Notes: generated by a model not told the origin, from the sequence alone. Numbered from the stretch's first letter, positions 49,098 through 59,204 are shown. The stretch: DNA of 64,000 nt from Histomonas meleagridis (GCA_020186115.1 WSYJ01000099.1:682001-746000), one strand, 5' to 3'. Numbers and translations: made by a program.

Positions 49098-49656
49098 TAT
49101 TTTAAAAAATGAAGAAATTACATCAAATCAATTTCTGATTCAATATTTTCACCGTGCTACCGTTAAATGAAAAAATACCTTGTGGGATATAAGAAAAAGT
49201 GGTACATGCCTTAGAATAAAATGTTTCTCCTTGAGCAAACCACATATTTCAATAATAAAATTATATCTCAAAAACTCATAGTAAAAAAACACTTACAATA
49301 AAATTTTGGTATATAAATAAAAATTTCAAATACTAAGTAATCAAACATTAATCTATAAATGTCATTGCAATATATTTAAGATTTGTTACGAAACAAGTAA
49401 CATTCTAAGAAATGAATGAAACTAATGATTATAATTATTGTTATAAAATCACAGATATATATATATTATTAGTATCCAACAAAAAATATGGTCAAAATAA
49501 TATTATAGAAAGTAAATAAATTAATGTGTTATGCTCAAATCACAAGAAATTGTTTTTCAGAGAAATATTTTTTCGTTCCATCGAAACTTGAAATTCAATA
49601 CTTTATTCAATTTCAAAAACGATATAAAGTGAAGTGACATTAGGCCATTTGCTTTC
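49098..49656. other. 559-bp intergenic region
   Basis: AT-rich DNA upstream of the adenosine deaminase gene. GGCCATTTGCTTTC precedes its ATG directly and may hold the transcription start; otherwise nothing is seen. Confidence 0.35.
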
Positions 49657-51867
49657 ATGGCTGGAAAACTCACTTACGAAATCCTCCAAAAACTTCCAAA
49701 AGCCGAACTTCATTGCCACCTCGATGGTTTCCTTCGTCCTCAGACTGTTCTTGACCTTGCCAAAGAACAAGGAATAGAACTTCCAGTTAAGACAATTGAA
49801 GAAGTAAAGAGCATCATGACCGCGCCTCTTGATTGCCCAGATCTTGTTACTTATCTTAAGTGCTTTGATCTTCCTGGAATGGTCATGCAATATCCATATG
49901 CAATCACTCGCATTTTCTATGAAGCTTGCGAAGATGCTGTTAAAGATGGAATTGCCTACATAGAAATCCGTTTTGCACCTGCTCTTCATACTAAGAATGG
50001 ACATTCTTATTCTCAAATTCTTGAAGCAGCAATTCAAGGCTGTATGCTTGCTGAAGAAAAACTTCCCATCACAGCACGTATTATTTGCTGCGGTATGCGT
50101 CAAATGTCACCAGAGATCAATGCCGAGATCGCCGAAATCTGCTGGCGTTATCGTCATCGTTATGTTGTTGCCTTTGATCTTGCTGGACCAGAATTCAACT
50201 TCCCACCACACAAGCACGTTACAGCCTTCCATACAATTCGTGAGAAATCATTAGGTGTCACAATCCATGCAGGTGAAGCCTTTGGAGCACGATCTGTTGA
50301 CCTTGCACTTGGTTGTGCAGCCCAACGTATTGGCCATGGTACCCGAGTTGTCGAAGATCAAAAAGTTCTTGATGAAGTCATTGATCGCCGCATTCCACTT
50401 GAGTGCTGTGTTTCATCCAATGTCCAAACCAAAGCAGTCCAAAAGCTCGAAGACCATCCAATTAAGAAATTATTTGATCTTGGTGTAATCACAGTTCCAT
50501 GCACAGATAATCCAACAGTTTCAGGCGTTACACTTACACATGAATACTTATTACTTCATGAGAAGTTCAACTTTTCACTTGCCGAATTACTTAAATGTAT
50601 GGACTATGGATTCCGCTCAGCCTTTGTTTCAGAAGCCATGAAGCGTCGCTTACGCATTGATGCATTTGTTAAATCCATCCAAATTCTCCAAGAGAATAAC
50701 ATTGACATTACTGAAGTCATTGCAAATTCAACATACTATGCTAATTTGGGACTTACAGTACCGCCATCATTCCAACCACCTGTTAAGAACCCACCATTAA
50801 CATTAGCTTTATTACAACAATTACCAAAATGTGATTTAGATTGCCGACTTATTGGTAGTGTTCCATTCACAGTGTTATATGACTTCTATAAGAAGTTAAA
50901 TGAAAATGAACGCAATGGATTACCCGACTTCAAATCGACTGAAGAATTAGCTAAATATTGCACAACGCATATCACTGATGGACATTATCGTAAAGGCCAA
51001 GCATTAGCAATTAAGTTATTACAAACGGAAGAGAACATTCGCTCAGGCATCTATGCAATTTTAGACGAAGCATATGTTGATAAAGTCATTTACATGGAAT
51101 TAACAATTTGTCCATTATTACATAACTCCAAATTATCAAATGATGAATTCATTAACATTGTAATTGATGAAATCACCAAATTTACATCCGACAAAGAAAT
51201 GAATGTTAAAGTTGTCATCAACGCAAATGTTAGAGCGTTATCACCATTACAAATCCAAGAGCTTGCAGAGTTAGCAGTCAAGTATCAAGACAAAGGCGTT
51301 GTAGGCTTCACAACAACAACTGAAGAAATTGGTAAAAATGACATCAAATATTACCAGCCAACATTTGATTACTTACGTCAAAACCATGTACCAGTTACAA
51401 TATTTGCTGGTGAAACAGATCCAGAATCAGTACGTTGCGCATTAGTTAGAGGACACGCAAGAAGAATCTCCGGTGGATTCAAGATAGCACAATCCGAATC
51501 ATTGTTAAATGACGTGACATCACATAACAATGCAGTGCTATTTAACTTGTCGCCACGAATGGAGAAACAAGTTAAGGGATGGCAAAACTCGCCAGTCCGA
51601 TTCTTTTATGATTTCGGAGTGAAGCTTGCATTCTGTTCGATACATCATGCATACACTAACAAGACAAGGTCACAACAAATCTTCCAAATCGCTGAGCAAT
51701 CACGCTTCGATATTTATAGCGTGTTAGATATCTTGAATAATTCATTCGCTTCAATTAATTTACATTATAAAGATGTAAATAAATATCAAAAAGTGTTCTG
51801 GGAACGATCAAAAGAACTGTTACAAAAACACGGTTATTCAAGTATGGGTAATTATTCTTACTTTTGA
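49657..51867 (+). CDS. double-domain adenosine deaminase, second domain degenerate
   Basis: The 736-residue protein has two tandem adenosine-deaminase barrels. The first (about 5-360) is complete: zinc ligands His19 and His21 (ELHCHLDG), His204 with catalytic Glu207 (HAGE), His227 (GHG) and Asp284 (CTDNP, where most enzymes have TDDP). The second (about 380-730) keeps the fold, aligned at LALLQQLPKCDLDCRLIG, TIFAGETD and FDYL, but HxH has become D-C-R, the HAGE His is Ala's neighbour Phe (F-A-G-E), and the TDDP loop is absent. It cannot bind zinc in the usual way. The first half would convert adenosine to inosine for purine salvage, on which trichomonads depend. The second is probably regulatory or structural. 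Codon use suggests high expression. Confidence 0.9.
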   Translation: MAGKLTYEILQKLPKAELHCHLDGFLRPQTVLDLAKEQGIELPVKTIEEVKSIMTAPLDCPDLVTYLKCFDLPGMVMQYPYAITRIFYEACEDAVKDGIAYIEIRFAPALHTKNGHSYSQILEAAIQGCMLAEEKLPITARIICCGMRQMSPEINAEIAEICWRYRHRYVVAFDLAGPEFNFPPHKHVTAFHTIREKSLGVTIHAGEAFGARSVDLALGCAAQRIGHGTRVVEDQKVLDEVIDRRIPLECCVSSNVQTKAVQKLEDHPIKKLFDLGVITVPCTDNPTVSGVTLTHEYLLLHEKFNFSLAELLKCMDYGFRSAFVSEAMKRRLRIDAFVKSIQILQENNIDITEVIANSTYYANLGLTVPPSFQPPVKNPPLTLALLQQLPKCDLDCRLIGSVPFTVLYDFYKKLNENERNGLPDFKSTEELAKYCTTHITDGHYRKGQALAIKLLQTEENIRSGIYAILDEAYVDKVIYMELTICPLLHNSKLSNDEFINIVIDEITKFTSDKEMNVKVVINANVRALSPLQIQELAELAVKYQDKGVVGFTTTTEEIGKNDIKYYQPTFDYLRQNHVPVTIFAGETDPESVRCALVRGHARRISGGFKIAQSESLLNDVTSHNNAVLFNLSPRMEKQVKGWQNSPVRFFYDFGVKLAFCSIHHAYTNKTRSQQIFQIAEQSRFDIYSVLDILNNSFASINLHYKDVNKYQKVFWERSKELLQKHGYSSMGNYSYF

Positions 51868-51991
51868 ATAAACATCTGAATTCCTGAAAAAATTGTTCAA
51901 AAAGTTTTGACTTTCGGCCTGATTTTAAAAGGCCTTTCAAAAAAAGTGGCGAAACGTCAAATTGACACTGGAAAACATATCACATTTCGTA

Positions 51992-52240
51992 ATGCCAAGC
52001 GAAAGCGAAAGAGAACAAGAGCTGAGCCAGGAAAAGGACAACGAACAACAAGAAGAGGGGACAGACAGACGACCTTTGCACCAGTTTTTTGAATCACAGG
52101 ATTCTAATAAATCGTTTTTAATATGTATACAAAGAGGGATTGGTATTAATTTTGATGATGTGTTTTGGGCACCAAAAGACTCTGTGACACAAGTGCTTGA
52201 TGCTTCTCAACCTTATGAAGAAAAATATATTGAATTTTAG
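51992..52240 (+). CDS. small acidic protein of unknown function
   Basis: ATG 51992 (the longer frame starts with TTG) gives 82 residues: a Glu/Gln/Ser-rich head (MPSESEREQELSQEKDNEQQ) and a compact part (RRPLHQFFESQDSNKSF, GINFDDVFWAPKDSV). No family is recognised. A good ATG, TAG end and position between two real genes favour a true gene. Confidence 0.42.
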   Translation: MPSESEREQELSQEKDNEQQEEGTDRRPLHQFFESQDSNKSFLICIQRGIGINFDDVFWAPKDSVTQVLDASQPYEEKYIEF

Positions 52241-52361
52241 TGGCCATTACCCTCTTGTTTTGGAGGCTGAGACTATGTTTTTAAAATAAAATAATAAAAT
52301 ATCTATGGAAATGATTTTCATGATCTTGAAGGAAAAAAAAAGTTAAACGTGCACCATTAAA

Positions 52362-53432
52362 ATGGAAGCCCCAAAAAGTTTCGCATTAAAACAGCAAATT
52401 AAATCATTCCAATTTAAAATACAACAAGCAATAAATCTTCAAGATGATGAAATAGATCGATTAGTAAATCAAATTAATTATTTGAAAACAAAAATTTTGG
52501 AAAGCCAAGAACAAATTAAGAAATTAGATAGAACTATAGAAGAAACAAAAGAGCTTAATGTTGGGAAAGAAAGAAAAAGAGAGGCAATTTTTCATGCAAG
52601 AATTGCAGAAATTTCAACAGAAAATCGAAAAGAAATCCAAAAGTTACAAGCCGAACAATCATCTGAAATACTTGAATTACATAAATCATTTGAAATTGAA
52701 ATGAATAATATTAATACACAATCAGAAGAAGATTTAACCAAAAAAGTCAAACAAATCAACGAAAAAATTCAAAAACTCCAATCAAGAACCTCCATTTATG
52801 AAGAAGAAATGACAAAAATCACAAATGAAACACAAAATCATGAACCTAATATCGGAAATAATCTTCAATCAAGTTATGAAACCATTAAACAATTGCAGCA
52901 AATTGTTCAGCAAAGGAATTCAGAACGTTTAGAAAACCTTCAGTCGTCAAAAGATAAACTTCGAAAATGCATTGAAACGATTGAAGAAATAACACAAAGT
53001 CATACAACTGAAATTGAAAAGCGGAAGAAGACATTAAACGATATCGAAGATACATATCAAAAAGAACTTAATGAACTTTCGGTAACACATAATGAAGAAA
53101 TGAAAAAACTTCGAAAAGAACTTAATAAATCAGAAAAAAGAGCGCAAATGCTAACGAAAGCATCGAAACATCTAAAGAAAGCGAATCAAAAGCAAATCAA
53201 TGAAATTGTGAATGACTTAGAATCACTTAAACAACAAACAAATAATAGTAATAACAAATATAAAGAAAAAGATAACAATTTAATAAACATTAAAAATGAA
53301 ATTATTGAATTAAAAAATAAAAATAAAATTAAAGAAGAAAAATTGGCGCAATTAAGAGATCTTAATAATACATTACATAAAGAAATATGGAGAATAAAAC
53401 ATGAAATTAGATTTGCGAATGCGTATAGATAA
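52362..53432 (+). CDS. long coiled-coil protein
   Basis: The 356 residues are almost uninterrupted heptad-type coiled coil, rich in Glu/Lys/Gln (ERKREAIFHARIAEIST, LEKRAQMLTKASKHLKKANQ-type segments), with short breaks near residues 155 and 250. There is no membrane or catalytic motif. Such proteins are usually cytoskeletal or flagellar structural components or tethers; here that is inference only. ATG 52362 is the first in frame, shortly after a TTAAACGTG segment at 52343-52351. Confidence 0.6.
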   Translation: MEAPKSFALKQQIKSFQFKIQQAINLQDDEIDRLVNQINYLKTKILESQEQIKKLDRTIEETKELNVGKERKREAIFHARIAEISTENRKEIQKLQAEQSSEILELHKSFEIEMNNINTQSEEDLTKKVKQINEKIQKLQSRTSIYEEEMTKITNETQNHEPNIGNNLQSSYETIKQLQQIVQQRNSERLENLQSSKDKLRKCIETIEEITQSHTTEIEKRKKTLNDIEDTYQKELNELSVTHNEEMKKLRKELNKSEKRAQMLTKASKHLKKANQKQINEIVNDLESLKQQTNNSNNKYKEKDNNLINIKNEIIELKNKNKIKEEKLAQLRDLNNTLHKEIWRIKHEIRFANAYR

Positions 53433-54398
53433 AAAATCTTTTGTTAAATAAAATTTACATCTTTCGGAATTTGTTTTTTAAATATTTCATTTTATATATA
53501 TATAAGAATTCATTAAATATTATTGTTTTGAGCATAAGCTGATATATAAATAATTTTTGTATAATACTGTTATTAGGTATGAATATCTTTAATTAAATCA
53601 TATATTTCAGCCAAATAAATGAATTTTCTTTAAAGATCAAAGATATAAATTACATTTATTTTTTTCTCCATACCAATGAAATTTTCCATGGGTGTATTTG
53701 CAAATACAAGTGAACCATTGCAACATAATTAATACATATTATTTTCGATTGAAATATATTTATTATTAGATTTAATTTTTCTTATTGTGTAACTCTAATA
53801 TCTATTACTCATATATATTGGATTCTATAATTAATCAATTAGTTATATTTATATGAATAAAGTGGTTACATTGAATTTAGTTTAACAAAATTGATTGATA
53901 AAAGCGAAAAATAATTGGCTTTCAATTCATTAAAACATTACATTCAGAAGAAACCAATTTTCTAGAAATAAATTCTTAAAAACATAATAAGTAAAAAATA
54001 AATATTATATATATATATATATATATTATTTGTTTGTTTTTCTGAACCCTTTTTTCTCTAAAAAATATAATTTTCATATTATTTTCATTGTTTCCGTTGT
54101 CGGAAACAATAGTTTTTCTGTATAAATGGAAATCATTATATCATATTGGAATTGACAATGACATTCGCGAAATCATTATGCATGATAAGCTCTAATAAGC
54201 CTTTTATGAACAGTTTTATGTAGAAAGAAATTAACATTTAATGTATAATAAAATGAAATTCATATTTATGTAATAATTATTACAAGTATGTAAAAAATAA
54301 AACCAAATTTACGTTAAAAATAATTTTTATTTATTGTTTCGGACATATGTAGTTAAGGTTTCATCCCTTTAGTACTAAAGGGAAAAATTTCGAATTGT
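53433..54398. other. 966-bp intergenic region with a TA microsatellite
   Basis: Between the convergent coiled-coil and membrane-protein genes there is no coding signal. A TA dinucleotide run covers about 54008-54027. A TTTCCGTTGTCGGAAAC hairpin is at 54090-54106. Confidence 0.5.
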
Positions 54399-55373
54399 TT
54401 AAATAATTCCCACATCCGCCATAGTTGAAGAACTAAAGAAAAGACGAATCACAAACAATCCAAACACAGAGAAAATAATCGAAATAACAGAATCTAACAA
54501 ATCATTTTTCACATTTCTCATAAAAATATCTTCTGACTCAGATGATATAATAGCAAAATATGAACCTGTTTTTGTATCCGTTTCGAGGGATAAGTCAATT
54601 GGTCGACCAATGCTGATGAAACCGTACCTTGTCAAATGATATCGTATCAACATAAATGAATCAATCATCCAAAATATCAAAGCGCGGGTGGCTCTAGCAA
54701 CAATGGTATCACTGCTATTGAATCTATTAGGATCTGATAGATAGAGACCGATCGTAAGAATTGGAAGAATTACATTTTCGATATGCAAAACCCAAAATGG
54801 AACGCGGAGTGAGTAGTAATGAAGGACATAGGTAAAGCAGAGAGTGAAAATGGCTTGCGCAATCGAAGCATATCCTGAAAAAATCATATGCATTGGAGAT
54901 AAAAGAAGAATTGCGTAAAGAACGATCCTAGCAGCATAGTTAGTTTTATGACAGAGACTTATTCCATAAAGTATAGCCATGCAAAACATTGAATATGATG
55001 CATTGGGAAAATTATATTGAAAATATGAAATAGTTGTATTGACTCTTCTACAAGGTGAAACTTGGCCAACAAGGAAACCTAAAGGAATTATAATTAAATA
55101 AACATAACAAATTCTGTGAAATAATGTAAGGATAGAAAGCCGAGAAACATTATACAAACGAGTAATTTTTGGATAAGAAGTTCCATAATTTATGAGAAAT
55201 ATAAGAGGTAATAAAAATAAAAAAACTAAACAAGATGCAATAATTACATTAGGTTGTTGCATCCAAGAAAACAAGAAAGTAAGAAAAAAACCTATAGTTT
55301 TTTGGTACGTTGGTTTTATATAACAAGAATTTGCTATGCTATCACCAATAGAATTTTGTCTGTAATCATCCAT
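54399..55373 (-). CDS. multi-pass membrane protein, possibly degenerate PAP2/sphingolipid-phosphatase fold
   Basis: The 324 residues contain about eight hydrophobic segments (ASCLVFLFLLPLIFLINYG, CYVYLIIIPLGFLVG, IVLYAILLLSPMHMIFSGYA and others). NFPNASYSMFCMAILYGI and LLSPMHMIFSGYASIAQAIF are placed like the P-S-x-H and S-R-x-x-x-x-x-H motifs of PAP2-type lipid phosphatases such as sphingosine-1-phosphate phosphatase, but the catalytic His and Arg of the first motif are missing. Either it is an inactive relative or the resemblance is fortuitous. It is divergent from the eL24 gene. Confidence 0.5.
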   Translation of the reverse strand: MDDYRQNSIGDSIANSCYIKPTYQKTIGFFLTFLFSWMQQPNVIIASCLVFLFLLPLIFLINYGTSYPKITRLYNVSRLSILTLFHRICYVYLIIIPLGFLVGQVSPCRRVNTTISYFQYNFPNASYSMFCMAILYGISLCHKTNYAARIVLYAILLLSPMHMIFSGYASIAQAIFTLCFTYVLHYYSLRVPFWVLHIENVILPILTIGLYLSDPNRFNSSDTIVARATRALIFWMIDSFMLIRYHLTRYGFISIGRPIDLSLETDTKTGSYFAIISSESEDIFMRNVKNDLLDSVISIIFSVFGLFVIRLFFSSSTMADVGII

Positions 55374-55456
55374 TTCTCAGGGTTAACGGCTTCATGAGTT
55401 GAACGTTAAAGTCAAAAAAGAATTGAATAGGTGTGTTTGGCCTTGCCTTTCATCAA
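55374..55456. promoter_or_regulatory. divergent promoter of the eL24 gene and the membrane-protein gene
   Basis: The 83-bp gap holds GGTTAACGGC (55381-55390) close to the minus-strand ATG and GAACGTTAAA (55401-55410). TTCATCAA stands immediately before ATG 55457; TCATC fits the trichomonad initiator (T-C-A-Py-T/A). Both an initiator and a Myb-type motif at this distance fit known trichomonad core promoters. Confidence 0.5.
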
Positions 55457-55801
55457 ATGTCACACAGAACTGAGATTGATGGATTCTCCGGTCACCAATT
55501 CCACCCAGGACATGGTATAATCTACATCCGTGAGGATAAGCATATGATGTCTTTTGAATCCCGCAAGACTTTCCGCATGTGGCAACGTAAAAGAAACCCA
55601 AGAAAGATCAGCTGGACTGAACACTACCGTTTCGACCACAAGAAATCAAATACTGATCAAGTTGAAAAGAAGGGACGTGTTCAAAGATCCAAGAAGGTTA
55701 CACGTGGATATGCTGGTGTATCTGTTGATGCAAACGCAAAGATTGCAACAACAGCCGTAAAGAGGCGTGTTCAACAAACCAAGAAGGGAGGAAAGAAGTA
55801 A
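55457..55801 (+). CDS. RPL24: 60S ribosomal protein eL24
   Basis: ATG 55457 (after the initiator-like TTCATCAA) gives 114 residues; an upstream GTG extension is rejected. The pattern DGFSGHQFHPGHG then KRNPRKISWTEHYRFDHKK and a basic tail (TKKGGKK) is diagnostic for eL24. It binds the large subunit near the interface. The zinc-type cysteines of archaeal homologues are absent, as in eukaryotes. Codon use is strongly biased to a few codons (AAG, CGT), the mark of a highly expressed gene. Confidence 0.94.
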   Translation: MSHRTEIDGFSGHQFHPGHGIIYIREDKHMMSFESRKTFRMWQRKRNPRKISWTEHYRFDHKKSNTDQVEKKGRVQRSKKVTRGYAGVSVDANAKIATTAVKRRVQQTKKGGKK

Positions 55802-56378
55802 ACATATTCTTTTAATCATAATCCTAATTTTTTACAATTCAACAAACCAAGTGTAAGTTTCCAAAGAATAAAGACACTGAGTATATGACCTAAGAAAGTT
55901 ATAAAAAAAATCTATTACTAATTGATTTGAAAATCTATATTTAATTTTTTAAAAAACAAAACATTTAATGCACAATAAATGATAGTAGAAGTCATGTTGT
56001 TTTTAAAATAGATTCCAGAAACATTAAAAATAAACTTCATGGAAAACTGATATCAATTTCTACAAGATATCTAATAATCCATAAAAAAAATTTGGTGCTT
56101 ACTATGAAAAAAGTTTATGTTTGATTTCAGAGGATGGAAAATTATTGTTTGAAAGTAGCAATTTAATAAATTATAAAAATATTTTTCTACATAAAAATAT
56201 TCCATAAGGAATGTATTATAAAGATCTATATTTTTATCTGATGAAAACATGTTTGTAAGACAATGTTATTTACATCCCATATAAACAATGCGGAATTTCT
56301 TCTTTTTTTAAACGTTACTTTATCGATTTGCATTCAATTTTCAATGAATTATGAAAAATCGTTTTTGTCACTTTTAAA
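55802..56378. other. 577-bp intergenic region
   Basis: This lies between eL24 and the eIF4E-like gene. A plus-strand frame starting 56263 overlaps into the eIF4E gene in another phase and is a shadow. Nothing else is visible. Confidence 0.4.
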
Positions 56379-56978
56379 ATGCACAAACTTGCAACTCCGT
56401 GGACATTTTATTATTATCAAAAGCCATCATCTGAGGAAACCAACTATGAAGATAGCATTCATAAGATCAGTAAATTTAGTACCTGTGAAGAATTTTGGGC
56501 TATCTATTCCTATTTAATTCGTCCAAAAAAGCTTAATTCCTCACTTGCTTTGCACTTGTTTAGAAACGACTCTCGTGCAATGTGGGAAGATGAAGAAAAC
56601 AGAAATGGCGGGTCATTCTTATTAAGATTTCCAAAAGGACAAGCAATTAATATTGTATGGGAAAAACTTGTTTTGAGTTTAATTGGCGAACAGTTTCCAT
56701 CAGACGTTAATGGAATTGTTGTTTCAACAAGATCAAAATATGATCTAATCCACATTTGGCACAAAACGACATCAGATGAAGCGGTGAAAATGGAAATATG
56801 CAGTACAATATGGAGGGTCTTAGACCTTGCTACAAATGCACAAATCGACTATTCTCCGTTTCAGACAATTCTTAATAATCACAAAATCTGTCCGACAAAA
56901 TATACATATGACAAACGAGAAAAGCGTTTTGTTGTTGTGCCTTTTAGTTCAAATCCATCGCCAACAAACGCCTCGTAA
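56379..56978 (+). CDS. translation initiation factor eIF4E-like, class II type
   Basis: The 199 residues match eIF4E: TPWTFYYYQKP, ISKFSTCEEFWAIYSYLIRP, RAMWEDEENRNGGSFLLRF, WEKLVLSLIGEQF, GIVVSTRSKYDLIHIWHK. The cap-stacking Trp of MWEDE and its Glu are present, and the third Trp (HIWHK) too. The first stacking Trp (animal W56) falls on SSEETNYEDS, so a Tyr or other residue replaces it, as in 4E-HP/class II proteins. It would bind mRNA caps, either initiating or repressing translation. ATG 56379 is the first in frame. Confidence 0.88.
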   Translation: MHKLATPWTFYYYQKPSSEETNYEDSIHKISKFSTCEEFWAIYSYLIRPKKLNSSLALHLFRNDSRAMWEDEENRNGGSFLLRFPKGQAINIVWEKLVLSLIGEQFPSDVNGIVVSTRSKYDLIHIWHKTTSDEAVKMEICSTIWRVLDLATNAQIDYSPFQTILNNHKICPTKYTYDKREKRFVVVPFSSNPSPTNAS

Positions 56979-57249
56979 ATTAATGGTGTATAAAAACTCT
57001 ATTCATTTCATTCCAAAATTTTGTTTTATTCATTTTATATTTGAACTAGCGCCAAAGAAATTTTATCGTAACTATTTTGCTGCATTTCGTTGAGGTTTAA
57101 ATTGGATATAAGATGAAAATATTTTTACCAAATGGTGATCCAATTTGATTATCATCACCTCTCTTGAAGCTAAATCATAAATATATGATATTGAATGATC
57201 ATCAAGTTATTAATTATTTTTATTATATTTTTAATTTTATCTCCCATAT
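56979..57249. other. short intergenic gap
   Basis: This is the 3' region of the eIF4E-like gene. No further feature is seen. Confidence 0.3.
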
Positions 57250-57412
57250 TTTCTTATAGATAATAATAGATATCATTCCGAGGAAATCTTATTGCTGCTT
57301 CATATGCATCATCAAATGATGAATTGCTTTGTTTACATAAATGAATAATTTCAGTGTTTCCACCTTCAACTGAATATTTCCATGTATTTTTTATATTGGA
57401 AGCATGAAAAAT
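57250..57412 (-). pseudogene. DUF3447/ankyrin fragment
   Basis: The minus strand reads EQIFHASNIKNTWKYSVEGG then NTEIIHLCKQSNSSFDDAYE and AAIRFPRNDIYYYL, aligning to GKYAVAGGNLEIIHLCEQNH and STFENAYETAIEFHQNDIFK of gene A. Only about 54 codons survive. It is the fourth trace of this family in the window. Confidence 0.6.
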
Positions 57413-57695
57413 TTGTTCCTCATTTATTTTTATTTCTTTTATAAATTTAAAATATACAGTATTTCTTTACATTGTGAATCAAAGTATAAATAAATGTTAG
57501 TAAAATGCTTTAAATTAATGAGAAATCATATTGAATCAGAGAAAATAAATACTTAATCTTCGAACTTTTGGTTGCTTTGGTTCAATGCTTTTCGATGTTA
57601 AAATCTTATACAAATAAAATTTATATCTTATTTTAATGAATTTTTTTTTACATTTTATTTTGGAACAACTTGAAAACAAAAATAATTTATATATA
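57413..57695. other. AT-rich gap before the TM9SF-like gene
   Basis: No feature is recognised; the sequence is dominated by A/T runs. Confidence 0.3.
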
Positions 57696-59204
57696 TTAAT
57701 TTTTATTTGATACTTTATATCTATGATTCATCCATAATATAGCCGAAAGTACCGAAATACTTCCAGAAGAGAATGCCATTCCCAAACAAATTATTCCAAT
57801 CACAGCGGCATGATAGGTTTTCTCCATTATTCCGACTGATCTTTTTCCGAACAACATTTTCACGAACAAAACAATGAACACTGCGAACGCAGCGCCCAAA
57901 GAAGAGAAGCACGAAACAGAAGCCCAATCAGAGTTACCATTAATGATCAGACTTCCAATTCCGACACCAACCACAGCTATTATCCATAACGGAATGAACA
58001 ATACCGTCAAAACATAATCGAAAGTATATAATCCGTATGGAATTTGTTGGCACAAATAACTTAAAATCGGATAAAATAAAATAAACAAAAGTATATTCGA
58101 TAAAACTAAAAAAGTTCTTTTAGACATATTTACACAATGCATTGGAATTCGTTGCGCTCCCTCAAAAAACGACTTTTTACGCACAAAATAAATAGTTAAA
58201 ACACCGGAAAGTAAATTAATCGGAAGTTTCACAAGTGTCACAACAAATGCAAAAAAGAAAATATTATTCATAGGAAAACGACTACATGAATCATACATAA
58301 TCGAGATCCAATGGACAGAAAAAACAAATGCAATACAAATAGATGGAAATAATAACGGCGTGAAATATAATGCAGATGCAATGTCGGAAATTTTCAAGAC
58401 AATGCACGTGATAGAAGTGGCAATTCCTGTAACAAAAGATGAAACAGATGAACAAATTAAAAAAATTACCCGAAATCGAATGGAATATGCTCGGGCAATT
58501 TTAAATAAACTTAAAACAAAGAAAAAAACAGGAATCCCAATGCCGGATCCAGATAAAATGGATATAAAAAAGCCATTCATAGGTGCTTGTGTTGCAATAG
58601 TAACGCGATTTTGTGATGAAGCTGCTCTGATAATAATAAAAACAAGTGAGACAATAACAAAAAACGAGGAAATAAGATGGTAAACAAGCTTTTGATTGTG
58701 CTTGATGGGAATTTTGTTGATGAGTTCAATTGGTAATTGTTTGATTTCATAAGAAAATGTGATGTTATAGTTTGAAAGTGGAACAGGTTCACTAACTTCA
58801 ACATTAAATACGGATATATGATTTTTTGTAAAGCCAAATATAAAATTATAATGTGTATAAAGACTATAATTATTGGGTCCTAAAAACTGAAAACGACACT
58901 TGTCAAAAAAAGAAAAACATATAACATATTGCTTTGATAAGTAATTTGTGATTACATTAATATCATTTTGATTTAATACTGATGTGCACCATGTTGTATT
59001 GGGAACACTAGTTTCCCTATTTACTTCTAATAATGAAAATGCACATTTTTTTCTTGAAGGTAATTTAATTCCAGAGAATTGATTTGATATGCAAAGATTT
59101 AATTTGTCAATTGAATACGTTTCATAAACATTATTGTATGGTCTAATATAGTGAGCCTTTAATTTATATGTTAAAAAAGCATATTGTATAAAGAGAAAGA
59201 ACAA
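57696..59204 (-). CDS. TM9SF (nonaspanin/EMP70)-like membrane protein
   Basis: The 502-residue protein has a hydrophobic leader, a lumenal domain (about 25-175) with YETYSIDKLNLC (compare ETY-x-Y-Y-x-L-P-F-C of the family) and then nine membrane segments. QAPMNGFFISILSGSGIGIP and PINLLSGVLTIYFVRKKSFF match the P-x-x-x-x-L-S-V-x-x-G-x-G and P-L-x-x-x-G-x-x-x-G segments of TM9SF proteins. These act in Golgi-endosome sorting of membrane proteins and in phagocyte adhesion. It is shorter than the usual 580-660 residues, the reduction being mostly lumenal. Trichomonads have several copies. Confidence 0.68.
   Translation of the reverse strand: MFFLFIQYAFLTYKLKAHYIRPYNNVYETYSIDKLNLCISNQFSGIKLPSRKKCAFSLLEVNRETSVPNTTWCTSVLNQNDINVITNYLSKQYVICFSFFDKCRFQFLGPNNYSLYTHYNFIFGFTKNHISVFNVEVSEPVPLSNYNITFSYEIKQLPIELINKIPIKHNQKLVYHLISSFFVIVSLVFIIIRAASSQNRVTIATQAPMNGFFISILSGSGIGIPVFFFVLSLFKIARAYSIRFRVIFLICSSVSSFVTGIATSITCIVLKISDIASALYFTPLLFPSICIAFVFSVHWISIMYDSCSRFPMNNIFFFAFVVTLVKLPINLLSGVLTIYFVRKKSFFEGAQRIPMHCVNMSKRTFLVLSNILLFILFYPILSYLCQQIPYGLYTFDYVLTVLFIPLWIIAVVGVGIGSLIINGNSDWASVSCFSSLGAAFAVFIVLFVKMLFGKRSVGIMEKTYHAAVIGIICLGMAFSSGSISVLSAILWMNHRYKVSNKN

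Noticed and set aside
54000-54030. TA dinucleotide run as a possible origin or centromere element
   Set aside because: A single short microsatellite in AT-rich DNA; nothing else supports such a role.
55433-55456. GTG-initiated extension of eL24
   Set aside because: eL24 homologues start near the internal ATG, which directly follows an initiator-like TTCATCAA.
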